The translations under genes and the position numbers were made by a program. Positions 50,501-57,956 of a stretch of 64,000 nucleotides of DNA are shown in pieces. The stretch spans positions 62,001-126,000 of the forward strand of contig CAJTZW010000001.1 in assembly GCA_910584305.1 (NCBI GenBank), read 5' to 3'. Origin of the DNA: an uncultured Bacilli bacterium (GTDB lineage: Bacteria > Bacillota_I > Bacilli_A > RF39 > UBA660). Position 1 is the stretch's first letter; each line of letters begins with the position of its first letter. Below the pieces are notes generated by a model. It ran no database searches and was not told the DNA's origin. It saw nothing but the letters and a program-made list of their open reading frames with translations.

Positions 50501-50526
50501 ACCAAGATTATCTTGGATTTTTTTGT
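50501..50526 (+). terminator. Intrinsic terminator upstream of methyltransferase
   Basis: CCAAGA (50502-50507) pairs with TCTTGG (50511-50516), loop TTA, then ATTTTTTT. It shares its core with the rpsI terminator. The 50355-50500 stretch after the XRE gene shows no gene. Confidence 0.75.
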
Positions 50527-50579
50527 GAAATAGGTGATTTTTAGTATTATATTCGTTATAATATATGTAGGAGGTCTTT

Positions 50580-51449
50580 ATGAGAGTTAGTGATGAATGG
50601 AAAGATTATAGGATTATAGATGCCGGTTCAAAAGAGAAATTAGAAATATGGAAAGATGTTGTACTGAGAAGACCTGATCCTAGTGCTATGTGGGAGACTC
50701 ATATGGATACTATATGGGAGGATGTTGATGGATTTTATCATAGGAGTAATAGAGGTGGCGGTTCATGGGAGTTTAGAAAGAAATTACCAGAATTTTGGAC
50801 TGTAGAGTATCATGGCCTTAAGTTTAAAGTAAGCCCTACTAATTTTAAGCATACTGGTTTATTTCCAGAACAGGCTGCTAATTGGGATTTTATGATGAAT
50901 AAAATCAAACAGGCCAATAGACCAATTAGGGTTTTGAATCTATTTGGTTATACAGGGGCGGCTACAATGGCCTGTGCTAAGGCGGGAGCTATAGAGGTGG
51001 TACATGTAGATGCTGCTCGTGGTATGGTTGATTGGGCGAAGGATAATGCTCAATTGTGTGGATTGGAAAATCACAAAATACGTTATATTGTAGATGATTG
51101 TTTAAAATTTGTACTTCGTGAGAAGAGGCGTGGAAGAGAGTATGATGCGATTATTATGGATCCACCGTCGTTTGGACGTGGACCATCTGGTGAGGTATGG
51201 AAATTTGAGGATAAAATAGCAGAACTGATAGCTGCTTGTATGGATATACTTACTGATAATCCTTTATTCTTTCAAATTAATTCTTATACTACAGGAGTGG
51301 GAAAAACATCAATTGAAAATATTTTAAGAACAACTTTATTAAAAAAATATCCGAATGGCTTAATAGAGGCTGATGAGATAGGTCTTCCTATAGAAAAAAG
51401 CGGTCTTATACTTCCCTGTGGGATTTATGGAAGATGGTATGAGAAGTAG
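50580..51449 (+). CDS. Class I SAM-dependent methyltransferase (RlmI-like)
   Basis: A 289-residue methyltransferase of the COG1092-like group, related to the catalytic domains of RlmI/RlmK rRNA methyltransferases but without the N-terminal PUA domain. Motif I is VLNLFGYTGAATMACAKAGA (residues about 121-140), and the catalytic-type loop is IIMDPPSFGRGPSGEVWKFE. WDFMMNKIKQANRPIRVLNL and GLFPEQAANW are also typical. It probably targets rRNA or a nucleic acid base, which is inferred. Ribosome binding site AGGAGGT. TATAAT at 50557-50562 is a plausible -10 without a good -35. In Bacillus a different methyltransferase gene (ybaJ) also lies between rpsI and cwlD. Confidence 0.85.
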   Translation: MRVSDEWKDYRIIDAGSKEKLEIWKDVVLRRPDPSAMWETHMDTIWEDVDGFYHRSNRGGGSWEFRKKLPEFWTVEYHGLKFKVSPTNFKHTGLFPEQAANWDFMMNKIKQANRPIRVLNLFGYTGAATMACAKAGAIEVVHVDAARGMVDWAKDNAQLCGLENHKIRYIVDDCLKFVLREKRRGREYDAIIMDPPSFGRGPSGEVWKFEDKIAELIAACMDILTDNPLFFQINSYTTGVGKTSIENILRTTLLKKYPNGLIEADEIGLPIEKSGLILPCGIYGRWYEK

Positions 51450-51497
51450 AATATAATATTCATAATTTAAAAACATATATTTTAATAAGGTGATACT

Positions 51498-52163
51498 ATG
51501 TTGCGTTATAAAGTATGTGTTTTATTTTTGTTTATAGTAGGGATTTGTACATTTAGTTTTGTAAGTGCTAGTACAAATGATTTGCCTTTATTTGGTAAAG
51601 TTATCTATATAGATGCTGGACATGGCGGGGTAGATCCAGGTGCAATGTATAAAGATATTATGGAGAAAAATATCAATCTAAGTATTAGTAAAATCTTAGA
51701 AGATAAATTGACAAAGATGGGGGCTATTGTTTATTTGACACGGTATGGAGATTATGACTTGGCTGTTAACAATACAATCAACCGTAAACGTAGTGATTTA
51801 TCTAGACGTAGTAATGTTATCAATCGTTCTGGGTGCGACTTATTTGTATCGATTCATTTGAATGCTGAATCCACTGGGGTATGGAGAGGTGCTCAAGTTT
51901 TTTATGATGATATTAATCCTAAAAATAAAGTGTTTGCTAAAATATTACAGGACAATTTTAAAAAACGTTTAAATAGTAAAAGGGAGTATAAGCTTTCTAA
52001 CGATTTATATTTACAAAAGAGAATAGAAAGACCAGGGGTATTGATTGAGGTTGGTTTTTTAAGTAATGCAAGTGACAGGTATTTACTTAAACAAGAAAGT
52101 TATCAAAATAAGGTGGCAACCTTAATTGCGGAAAGTATGATTCAATACTTTGAACAAATTTAG
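51498..52163 (+). CDS. cwlD: CwlD-like N-acetylmuramoyl-L-alanine amidase
   Basis: Exported amidase of 221 residues. A signal peptide (KVCVLFLFIVGICTFSFVSA, residues 5-24) is followed by the Amidase_3 catalytic domain with zinc ligands His in IYIDAGHGGVDPGAM, Glu in MEKNINLSIS, His in FVSIHLNAE and the catalytic Glu in GVLIEVGFLSN. Length and layout match CwlD, which in Bacillus makes muramic delta-lactam in spore cortex and lies near rpsI. Its role here might be in ordinary wall turnover. Ribosome binding site AAGGTGAT. Confidence 0.8.
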   Translation: MLRYKVCVLFLFIVGICTFSFVSASTNDLPLFGKVIYIDAGHGGVDPGAMYKDIMEKNINLSISKILEDKLTKMGAIVYLTRYGDYDLAVNNTINRKRSDLSRRSNVINRSGCDLFVSIHLNAESTGVWRGAQVFYDDINPKNKVFAKILQDNFKKRLNSKREYKLSNDLYLQKRIERPGVLIEVGFLSNASDRYLLKQESYQNKVATLIAESMIQYFEQI

Positions 52164-52240
52164 TTTATTATCACAAATTTTACACATTGTAATGGTAGTA
52201 TGTATTTGGATATGAAAGAGTTCATCTAATATATTTTTTG

Positions 52241-52249
52241 TGGTATAAT
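52241..52249 (+). promoter_or_regulatory. Extended -10 promoter of the Abi gene
   Basis: TG-G-TATAAT, 33 bases before the start codon. No clear -35. Confidence 0.5.
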
Positions 52250-52281
52250 CTATTATAGGATTATAATAGGAGATAGATATT

Positions 52282-53214
52282 ATGTCAAAGAAAATATTTA
52301 AAACTTTGGATGAACAAATTCAAATATTAGAATATAAAGGTCTTGTTATTCACGATATTGATGAAGCAAAGCGAATTCTATTTCGAGAGAATTATTTCTT
52401 TGTTAGTGGGTATCGTCATCTATTTATGAGATCTATGAAAGATAACTCTTTTATTCCAGGAACAACATTTGAAGAATTGTATGCTACCTTTGTTTTTGAT
52501 AGAAGAATACGGAATATTATGTTTAAGTATATTTTGGTTATTGAAAACAATATGAAGTCTATTATTAGCTATCAGCTATCAAAGAAATATGGTATTCGTG
52601 AAAAAGACTATTTAAATCCCAAAAATTTTACACAGGACGGAATTAAAGTTCGTCAGGTTACAGATGTAATTAACAAGATGAAGCGACAAATTCGTGTGAA
52701 TGGTAAACAACATACGGCAACATTGCATTATCTAAGTAATTATGGTTATATTCCAATGTGGATTTTAGTAAAAGTTTTATCCTTTGGAATTATTTCTGAA
52801 TTATATAATATTTTAAAGGCAGAGGATGCATATAGTATAGCTGAGTATTACGATGTTCAACCAGAAACTTTATCAATTTATTTATCTCTTTTGTCAAATT
52901 ATAGGAATGTATGTGCTCATGAAGATATTTTATATGATCATAGAACACAAAGACCGATTCCAGATAGTAAGTATCATTATTTATTAGATATAGAAATGAC
53001 GGATGATGAGTATAACTATGGTAAGAATGATTTATTTGCACTTCTTATCATTATGAAGCAGATGTTACAGGAAGAGGAATTTCATGACTTAATTTATGAA
53101 ATTGGGTATGAAATTGATATATTGGATGGTAAGGTGGATGTTGTTCCCTTAAATCTTATTTTAAATAAAATTGGTTTTCCAAACAATTGGAGGGATATTG
53201 ATAATCTAGAATAG
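52282..53214 (+). CDS. Abi_2-family abortive infection protein (HEPN)
   Basis: A 310-residue protein of the Abi_2 (AbiD/AbiF) family. The N-terminal TLDEQIQILEYKGLVIHDID and LFRENYFFVSGYRHLFM match the family start. The predicted HEPN ribonuclease motif RxxxxH appears as RNVCAH (Arg208-His213). In lactococcal plasmids, such proteins abort phage infection, so phage defence through RNA cleavage is inferred. The gene has its own extended -10 and is followed 9 bases later by htrA, so the two may be co-transcribed. No antitoxin gene is adjacent. Ribosome binding site TAGGAGATA. Confidence 0.85.
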   Translation: MSKKIFKTLDEQIQILEYKGLVIHDIDEAKRILFRENYFFVSGYRHLFMRSMKDNSFIPGTTFEELYATFVFDRRIRNIMFKYILVIENNMKSIISYQLSKKYGIREKDYLNPKNFTQDGIKVRQVTDVINKMKRQIRVNGKQHTATLHYLSNYGYIPMWILVKVLSFGIISELYNILKAEDAYSIAEYYDVQPETLSIYLSLLSNYRNVCAHEDILYDHRTQRPIPDSKYHYLLDIEMTDDEYNYGKNDLFALLIIMKQMLQEEEFHDLIYEIGYEIDILDGKVDVVPLNLILNKIGFPNNWRDIDNLE

Positions 53215-53223
53215 GGAGGAATT

Positions 53224-54306
53224 ATGCAGAAGAAACTATCATACATTTTGAATTTATTTTTAGCAGTTTGCGTAGGTGTTTTATCGGCATTTCTTTATAT
53301 TAGTCACAATGAAGAAGAGGGCAAGGATGATATAGAGTCTGTTGTTAAAAACGTAACAATTACCGAAACCAATACCATGAAAGAGGCAATTGCTAAGGTA
53401 TATGATTCGGTTGTGGTAATTGAGGTTACAACTCGTACAGGAGGAGGTACAGGCAGTGGCTTTGTTTATAAAAAGGATGAAACAACAGGTTATATCATTA
53501 CAAATCATCATGTTATAGAGGGTGCTGTGGCTATTTATGTAACCAATAGTGAAGGTATACGATGTGAGGCTACACTTTTAGGAAGTGATGAATACTCTGA
53601 TATTGCAGTTTTATCAATTGGTGTTGATAATGTAATTGATGTTGCTCAAATTGGGGACAGTACAAAAACCGATTTAGGAGATACTGTATTTACAGTTGGA
53701 TCTCCTTTAGGAAGTAAATACCAAGGAACAGTAACGAAAGGAATTATATCTGGTAAAGATAGACAGGTAACAGTTAGTTTAACCAATGGTAGCTTTGTAA
53801 TGGAAGTACTACAAATTGATGCTGCTATTAATCCAGGAAATAGTGGTGGTCCTCTTGTAAATATGAGTGGTGAGGTTATAGGTGTGAATTCTTTAAAGTT
53901 AGTTGAGGACGAAGTAGAGGGAATGGGGTTTGCAATCCCTATAGAGTTGGTTATGACATCTGTGGAAAAGTTAGAAAAAGGTGAAACAATAGAAAGACCT
54001 CAACTTGGGGTTCAAATGATGGATATAGAAAACAGCTATTTGCTTTCTAGATATCAAATACGATTAGACAGTAGTGTTACTTCCGGTGTTGTTCTTCTTG
54101 CAGTAGAGGATGGGAAACCAGCACAGGTAGCAGGTCTTCAAAAAGGGGATGTAATTGTATCTATGAATAAAGCAGAAGTTAGAGATTCAGCCCATCTTAA
54201 GTATATGTTATATAAATATGAAGTAGGGGATTCGGTTGTGGTACAGTACATTAGAGATGGCAAGATTTTTGAAACTACTATTCAACTAACATTGGGATTA
54301 GAGTAG
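53224..54306 (+). CDS. HtrA/DegP-type serine protease with PDZ domain
   Basis: A membrane-anchored, surface-facing protease (360 residues). One hydrophobic N-terminal segment (residues 5-26) is an uncleaved anchor. The trypsin-like domain has the triad His96 (TNHHVIEGA), Asp126 (SDIAVL) and Ser207 (GNSGGPLVN). The PDZ domain (about 260-355) includes GVVLLAVEDGKPAQVAGLQK and GDVIVSMNKAEVRDSAHLKY. It handles misfolded exported proteins, as HtrA does in other Firmicutes. Nine bases after the Abi gene, with ribosome binding site AGGGAGGA. A bidirectional terminator follows. Confidence 0.95.
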   Translation: MQKKLSYILNLFLAVCVGVLSAFLYISHNEEEGKDDIESVVKNVTITETNTMKEAIAKVYDSVVVIEVTTRTGGGTGSGFVYKKDETTGYIITNHHVIEGAVAIYVTNSEGIRCEATLLGSDEYSDIAVLSIGVDNVIDVAQIGDSTKTDLGDTVFTVGSPLGSKYQGTVTKGIISGKDRQVTVSLTNGSFVMEVLQIDAAINPGNSGGPLVNMSGEVIGVNSLKLVEDEVEGMGFAIPIELVMTSVEKLEKGETIERPQLGVQMMDIENSYLLSRYQIRLDSSVTSGVVLLAVEDGKPAQVAGLQKGDVIVSMNKAEVRDSAHLKYMLYKYEVGDSVVVQYIRDGKIFETTIQLTLGLE

Positions 54307-54412
54307 ATATTGTATAAATCAAGAATTCGATTGGATAGTATATACAATTGAATAGTTCTATGAAGGTATTAATCTAGAGCAAGCTAGATACTCTTATACC
54401 AAGAAAAATAAA

Positions 54413-54430
54413 AAAACGATTAGTCGTTTT
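54413..54430. terminator. Bidirectional terminator between htrA and RHH gene
   Basis: AAAACGA (54413-54419) pairs with TCGTTTT (54424-54430), loop TTAG, with A and T tracts on the two sides. An imperfect hairpin (TCTAG/CTAGA) also lies at 54373-54388. Confidence 0.65.
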
Positions 54431-54623
54431 CTTTTTGTTTATTTTCGTTAAATTCAATATTGTCTAAAGCATATTCTACACATTGTATAATAAATTCATT
54501 TCTACTAATATCTATTTTATTGGCAATTTCATCAATCTCTTTTACTTTATTTTCGTCTATACGAATTGATATAACAATTTTTTCGCTATTTGCTGTTTTT
54601 TTATATGGTTGGAATTTTTGCAT
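54420..54623 (-). CDS. Ribbon-helix-helix (CopG/Arc-type) regulator
   Basis: A 67-residue protein with an RHH motif in residues about 14-56: VISIRIDENKVKEIDEIANK followed by IDISRNEFIIQCVEYALDNI, in which the SRNE turn and the ARID/IRI beta strand fit CopG-type repressors. It probably dimerises on DNA. It is transcribed away from the surface-protein gene, and the intergenic spacer carries a 24-bp palindrome, so autoregulation and control of the neighbouring operon are plausible. Start has the ribosome binding site AGGGGTG. A plasmid or toxin-antitoxin origin cannot be excluded. Confidence 0.78.
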   Translation of the reverse strand: MQKFQPYKKTANSEKIVISIRIDENKVKEIDEIANKIDISRNEFIIQCVEYALDNIEFNENKQKEND

Positions 54624-54636
54624 TTTATCACACCCC

Positions 54637-54664
54637 TATATATATAATTGTATTCTTTTTACAA
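54637..54664 (-). promoter_or_regulatory. Promoter of the RHH gene
   Basis: On the reverse strand TTGTAA (54664-54659) and TATATA (54642-54637) are 16 bases apart. A TGTATTC half-site (54649-54655) lies in the spacer. Confidence 0.5.
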
Positions 54665-54685
54665 ATTAATTCATATATTTAAAAC

Positions 54686-54709
54686 ATGTATTCTATAATA
54701 TGAATACAT
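54686..54709. promoter_or_regulatory. 24-bp palindromic operator candidate
   Basis: ATGTATTC (54686-54693) and GAATACAT (54702-54709) are perfect inverted 8-base arms around TATAATAT. Additional TGTATT(C) half-sites occur at 54649-54655 and 54713-54718. The cluster lies between the two divergent promoters, as would be expected for an RHH repressor site. Confidence 0.55.
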
Positions 54710-54716
54710 AAATGTA

Positions 54717-54745
54717 TTGACAGATGAATTCGTTAATGCTACAAT
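54717..54745 (+). promoter_or_regulatory. Strong promoter of the surface-protein operon
   Basis: Perfect TTGACA (54717-54722), 17-base spacer and TG-C-TACAAT (54737-54745). A hairpin TCAGTTA/TAACTGA (54753-54759, 54769-54775) lies at the 5' end of the transcript and the leader is about 130 bases long. Confidence 0.85.
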
Positions 54746-54882
54746 GTTGATATCAGTTAAGTTGGCTATAACTGACATTGTTTAGAACAGATAACATATG
54801 TGTTCATTTTTAGATAATAATGTTTTATATGGCATTTATTATAAATAGAAATAAGTTTTGTATATTAGAAAGGGAAGAGAAA

Positions 54883-56487
54883 ATGATAAATACAAAGAAA
54901 ATTTTATTATCAGCCTTGGTGGCATCTAGTTTATTTTTTATAATGAATGGTGTTAATGCTCAAGAAATTACTACAACAACTGGAGATAGTACAGAACAAG
55001 AGACTACAGCAGTTAGTCAAAATGCAGTTACATCTATTGAAGATGTAGAAATGTTTATACCTGATAGCATTACTCTCGATATCAAGGATACAGATTTATT
55101 TAGCAATAATGATGAAATTTGGGAAGGAATTTTGCATGAAAAAGCACAAGAGAAAATAGATTTGATATTCAGAAGTAATGTTGAATTTAAAACAGAAACT
55201 GTGACAAGTGCTATTCCAGGTATGGTTGGGAATACTTATGAACAAGAGAACTTCTTTATTAATGGGGTAAAAATGTATTATGATATTTGGGTTGATGACA
55301 TGAATACCTTGACCGTATCTGTATATGAAAGAAAATCACCAGATTATTATTTTTGTTCTAGTGAAGAAGAATGTGAAGAAGAGGATATTGAGAAAACTTT
55401 ACAAACAAGAAAAATAGTGCAAGTAAAATATAGTAATAGTAATCAATATAATACAGAGGATGAATCTTATGTAAAAAACGCTATTAAAAATGTTAATTTT
55501 GGTAAAGTAAGTGGTATATGGGATACAGATGATGAGGCAGCATATGAAAGTGGGTTACAACAATATCAAGATTATATTGCAAGCGCTATCAATGATGCAT
55601 CGTTAAAGGTATACGCTCAATATACATCTGGTGGCGGTGATGGAGATTACTCTGTATTGGGAACTAGTGTTGCTATTGAAAAAAATGGTGTAATTTATGC
55701 TGTTATAGATGGCTATAATGCTTTCTTTAATGCTGTTACAATTCCAAATGATGTAGTTGACACGGATGAGGCCTATATCAATTATGCATTACCTAAACTA
55801 CAAGAGATATGGAATCAATATACTATAACGAATGTGATAAAGATAGAAGATGATGTGATTTCAGCTGCTAGTTTTGGATTAAATATTGTCAATGATGGAA
55901 TATTTTATAAGATTTTATTAGCTGGAGATTATTGTTATGAGGAAGAAGAGTGTTTTGCTAGAGTCATTCTGAAGAAAGAAAGTGTAACAAAAATTATAGA
56001 CCATGTTTCGGTTAGTGATGAAGAAAATGTTACATTAAGTGGGATGGTTCTTGACCAAGAGGATTCTACATACAAGGAAATGTTGGAAAAATCTATATCG
56101 CAAGGATATGCGAATGTATTTGGTGCTTATGAATTAAAATTGGTTAGCGGGAATATTCAAGATGGACTAACAGTTACATTTAGTTTAGGAACAGAAAATG
56201 ATGGAAGACAGGTTCTTGTGTTGCATAAGAAAAATGATGGTAATTATGAGTCATTTTTAAAGACTGTTCAAAATGGTAAAATAGATGTAGATGTTACAGA
56301 GCTTTCCCCTTTTATGGTAGTATTTAATGGAGCTATAGATAATACAGTAAACAATGTTCTTAGTAATTCTTCTTTAAATAATGCACAGACTTCTTCTATC
56401 GATGTTGTGCTATACTCTATTTTAACAATTAGCTCTTTAATAGGACTTGTTTATATAGTAATTAAAAATAGAAAGAAAGCAGCATAA
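54883..56487 (+). CDS. Secreted surface protein with sortase-type C-terminus
   Basis: A 534-residue protein from ATG 54883 (ribosome binding site AAAGGGAAGAG). Residues 1-27 are a signal peptide (MINTKKILLSALVASSLFF, AQE cleavage). A Thr/Glu-rich segment, then a large acidic, Ser/Asn-rich extracellular region with no family I recognise follow. The C-terminus has the order of a cell-wall sorting signal: NAQTS (about residues 500-504), a hydrophobic stretch IDVVLYSILTISSLIGLVYI and the basic tail KNRKKAA. The motif resembles the NPQTN/NVQTG substrates of class B sortases, and the next gene is a class B sortase. The function of the extracellular part is unknown. Confidence 0.75.
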   Translation: MINTKKILLSALVASSLFFIMNGVNAQEITTTTGDSTEQETTAVSQNAVTSIEDVEMFIPDSITLDIKDTDLFSNNDEIWEGILHEKAQEKIDLIFRSNVEFKTETVTSAIPGMVGNTYEQENFFINGVKMYYDIWVDDMNTLTVSVYERKSPDYYFCSSEEECEEEDIEKTLQTRKIVQVKYSNSNQYNTEDESYVKNAIKNVNFGKVSGIWDTDDEAAYESGLQQYQDYIASAINDASLKVYAQYTSGGGDGDYSVLGTSVAIEKNGVIYAVIDGYNAFFNAVTIPNDVVDTDEAYINYALPKLQEIWNQYTITNVIKIEDDVISAASFGLNIVNDGIFYKILLAGDYCYEEEECFARVILKKESVTKIIDHVSVSDEENVTLSGMVLDQEDSTYKEMLEKSISQGYANVFGAYELKLVSGNIQDGLTVTFSLGTENDGRQVLVLHKKNDGNYESFLKTVQNGKIDVDVTELSPFMVVFNGAIDNTVNNVLSNSSLNNAQTSSIDVVLYSILTISSLIGLVYIVIKNRKKAA

Positions 56488-56504
56488 TTGCTCTTTCTTC
56501 TTTT
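56472..56504 (+). terminator. Possible attenuating terminator before the sortase
   Basis: AAGAAAG (56473-56479) pairs with CTTTCTT (56493-56499), with GCA/TGC inside, then CTTTT. It sits between the surface-protein stop and the sortase start, so it could lower sortase expression relative to its substrate. Confidence 0.45.
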
Positions 56505-56515
56505 GGGTTAAAAAT

Positions 56516-57268
56516 ATGAGAAGAATTAAGTTAAAAATTAAAAATATCGTATTGCTTTTGTTAGTTATAGTGTTTATATTTTCGATTAGTAGGGTAGTTT
56601 TATATTGTGTAGATTTACGTAAGAATACTAAAGATAGTAAGACATTGATACAGAAGGTTGTCAATATAGAGGTTGATGTTGAGACAAAAGAAGAGGCTGT
56701 AAAAATAGATTTTGATTATTTAATGTCTATCAATAGTGATACGGTTGGATGGATACAGTTTAATCAAGACAAGGTAAATAATCCTATCGTGCAGGCCAGT
56801 GACAACTCTTATTATTTAGATCATTCTTTTAATACAGAATATAATCAAGTTGGTACTATTTTTATGGATTATCGAAATGCATCTTTTGATGATAAAAATG
56901 TTGTATTATTTGGGCATGCTATGTTGGATGATACAATGTTTGGTTCTATAGAAGATATTTTTGATGATAATTTTTTTGATATAGAAGAGAATCATTATAT
57001 TCAAATATATGATGCGAATAATGAGCTTTTAACATACCGAATATTTAGTTATTATATTATTGAAAAGGAAGAGTATTATATAACGACATCGTTTACTAGT
57101 GATGATGAATTTTATTCATTTCTTGATACGATTTTGAAAAGAAGTTACAAGAACTTTGACGTAGATGTGGCAACTAGTGACCACATACTTACGCTATCTA
57201 CTTGCCATGGAACAGGGAATACAACTAAAAGAAAGGTTGTTCATGCTAAAAGGGTGGGGAATGTTTAG
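56516..57268 (+). CDS. srtB: Class B sortase
   Basis: Membrane-anchored transpeptidase (250 residues) that attaches proteins to peptidoglycan. An N-terminal membrane segment (residues 10-31) is followed by the class B core with INSDTVGWIQFNQDKVNNPI, VGTIFMDYRN and the catalytic His134 (LFGHAM), Cys230 (LSTCHG) and Arg239 (TKRKVV). It follows the surface-protein gene by 28 bases after a hairpin; its ribosome binding site (GGGTTAAAA) is weak. The context makes the upstream protein its likely substrate, which is inferred. Confidence 0.93.
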   Translation: MRRIKLKIKNIVLLLLVIVFIFSISRVVLYCVDLRKNTKDSKTLIQKVVNIEVDVETKEEAVKIDFDYLMSINSDTVGWIQFNQDKVNNPIVQASDNSYYLDHSFNTEYNQVGTIFMDYRNASFDDKNVVLFGHAMLDDTMFGSIEDIFDDNFFDIEENHYIQIYDANNELLTYRIFSYYIIEKEEYYITTSFTSDDEFYSFLDTILKRSYKNFDVDVATSDHILTLSTCHGTGNTTKRKVVHAKRVGNV

Positions 57269-57279
57269 TATATAGGATT

Positions 57280-57316
57280 AAAAGAATTTTAGTATAATGC
57301 GTCTAAAATTCTTTTT
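57280..57316 (+). terminator. Intrinsic terminator after sortase
   Basis: AAAAGAATTTTAG (57280-57292) pairs with CTAAAATTCTTTT (57303-57315), a perfect 13-pair stem with a 10-base loop, then T bases. Confidence 0.85.
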
Positions 57317-57340
57317 AATTTGTTATATGATAAATTGATA

Positions 57341-57374
57341 AGAATTAAAGAATTAAAAATTAAAGAATTAAACT
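57341..57374. repeat. Short tandem AGAATTAA repeat
   Basis: Three AGAATTAA units plus one AAATTAA unit lie in tandem between the sortase terminator and the amidase. It is a simple-sequence patch, perhaps an upstream element of the amidase promoter; nothing more is supported. Confidence 0.5.
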
Positions 57375-57445
57375 AAAGGTATATTTGTATTTCTTTTGTA
57401 GACAAAATTAAGTTGTTACATACAATATCGTGAGGAGGAACGTGT

Positions 57446-57733
57446 ATGAATAACTATAAAATTGTTATAGATGCTGGTCATGGAGGAAGTGACCCAGGTG
57501 CAAGTGGTAATGGAATTGTTGAGAAGGACTTAACCTTGAAAATTTCTCAGTATATGTATGATCGTTTTAAAGAATTGGGTATTCCAGTTACAATGACTAG
57601 AACAACAGATGAAACTGTAGACCCTACTGAACGTGTGAATCGTATTTTAAATGCTTATGGAAATCGTAGTGATGTGATTGTTATAAGTAATCACATAAAT
57701 GCAGGAGGTCGTGGGTTTAGTTACCATTGTTAG
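57446..57733 (+). pseudogene. Truncated N-acetylmuramoyl-L-alanine amidase
   Basis: A 95-residue fragment of an Amidase_3 protein with a good GTGAGGAGG ribosome binding site. KIVIDAGHGGSDPGASGNGI (zinc His and Glu region) and ISNHINAGG (second His) are intact. After INAGG the sequence turns into GRGFSYHC and stops, exactly where the 38-bp direct repeat begins (57714). A complete amidase continues for about 100 more residues to the catalytic Glu; that part is not found downstream in the window. It has no signal peptide, like phage/peptidoglycan-turnover amidases. Probably inactivated by insertion of the cassette to its right. Confidence 0.8.
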
Positions 57734-57751
57734 ATTTAATTGGGTATTTAG
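57714..57751. repeat. 38-bp direct repeat, left copy
   Basis: GGTTTAGTTACC (57714-57725) and continuing to 57751 is identical to 61721-61758 except at one base (A at 57719, C at 61726). The last 32 bases match perfectly. It lies at the point where the amidase reading frame is broken. It is a candidate left boundary of an inserted cassette. Confidence 0.85.
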
Positions 57752-57805
57752 ACGACTGTATTTAAACGAAATAGTTGATAGATAATTTATTGAAGTGGTT
57801 AGAGT

Positions 57806-57838
57806 AGTGTTTATTTAGAAAATAAATGCTATTTTTTT
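57806..57838 (+). terminator. Intrinsic terminator after the amidase fragment
   Basis: AGTGTTTATT (57806-57815) pairs with AATAAATGCT (57821-57830) with two G-T wobbles, then ATTTTTTT. It shields the AbiE operon from upstream reading. Confidence 0.6.
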
Positions 57839-57863
57839 AGAGTTGAAATTAAACTAATTAAAA

Positions 57864-57912
57864 TTTACAAAACACCAATCAAAAGTCAAAAATAACATAG
57901 GTGTTTTATAAA
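57864..57912. promoter_or_regulatory. AbiEi operator candidate, unit 1
   Basis: TTTACAAAACACC (57864-57876) and GGTGTTTTATAAA (57900-57912) are inverted arms with a 23-base A-rich spacer. The unit is 49 bases long and resembles unit 2 in both arms and spacer. Confidence 0.65.
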
Positions 57913-57919
57913 AAAAGTG

Positions 57920-57948
57920 TTTACTTTATATTTGATTAATGATATACT
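57920..57948 (+). promoter_or_regulatory. Promoter of the abiEi-abiEii operon
   Basis: TTTACT (57920-57925), 17-base spacer, TG-A-TATACT (57940-57948). It is flanked by the two inverted-repeat units. Confidence 0.8.
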
Positions 57949-57956
57949 AAAATTGA

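Noticed and set aside
49403..50526. The two near-identical terminators considered as ends of a mobile element
   Set aside because: Similarity is confined to a short hairpin core typical of intrinsic terminators; no flanking repeat.
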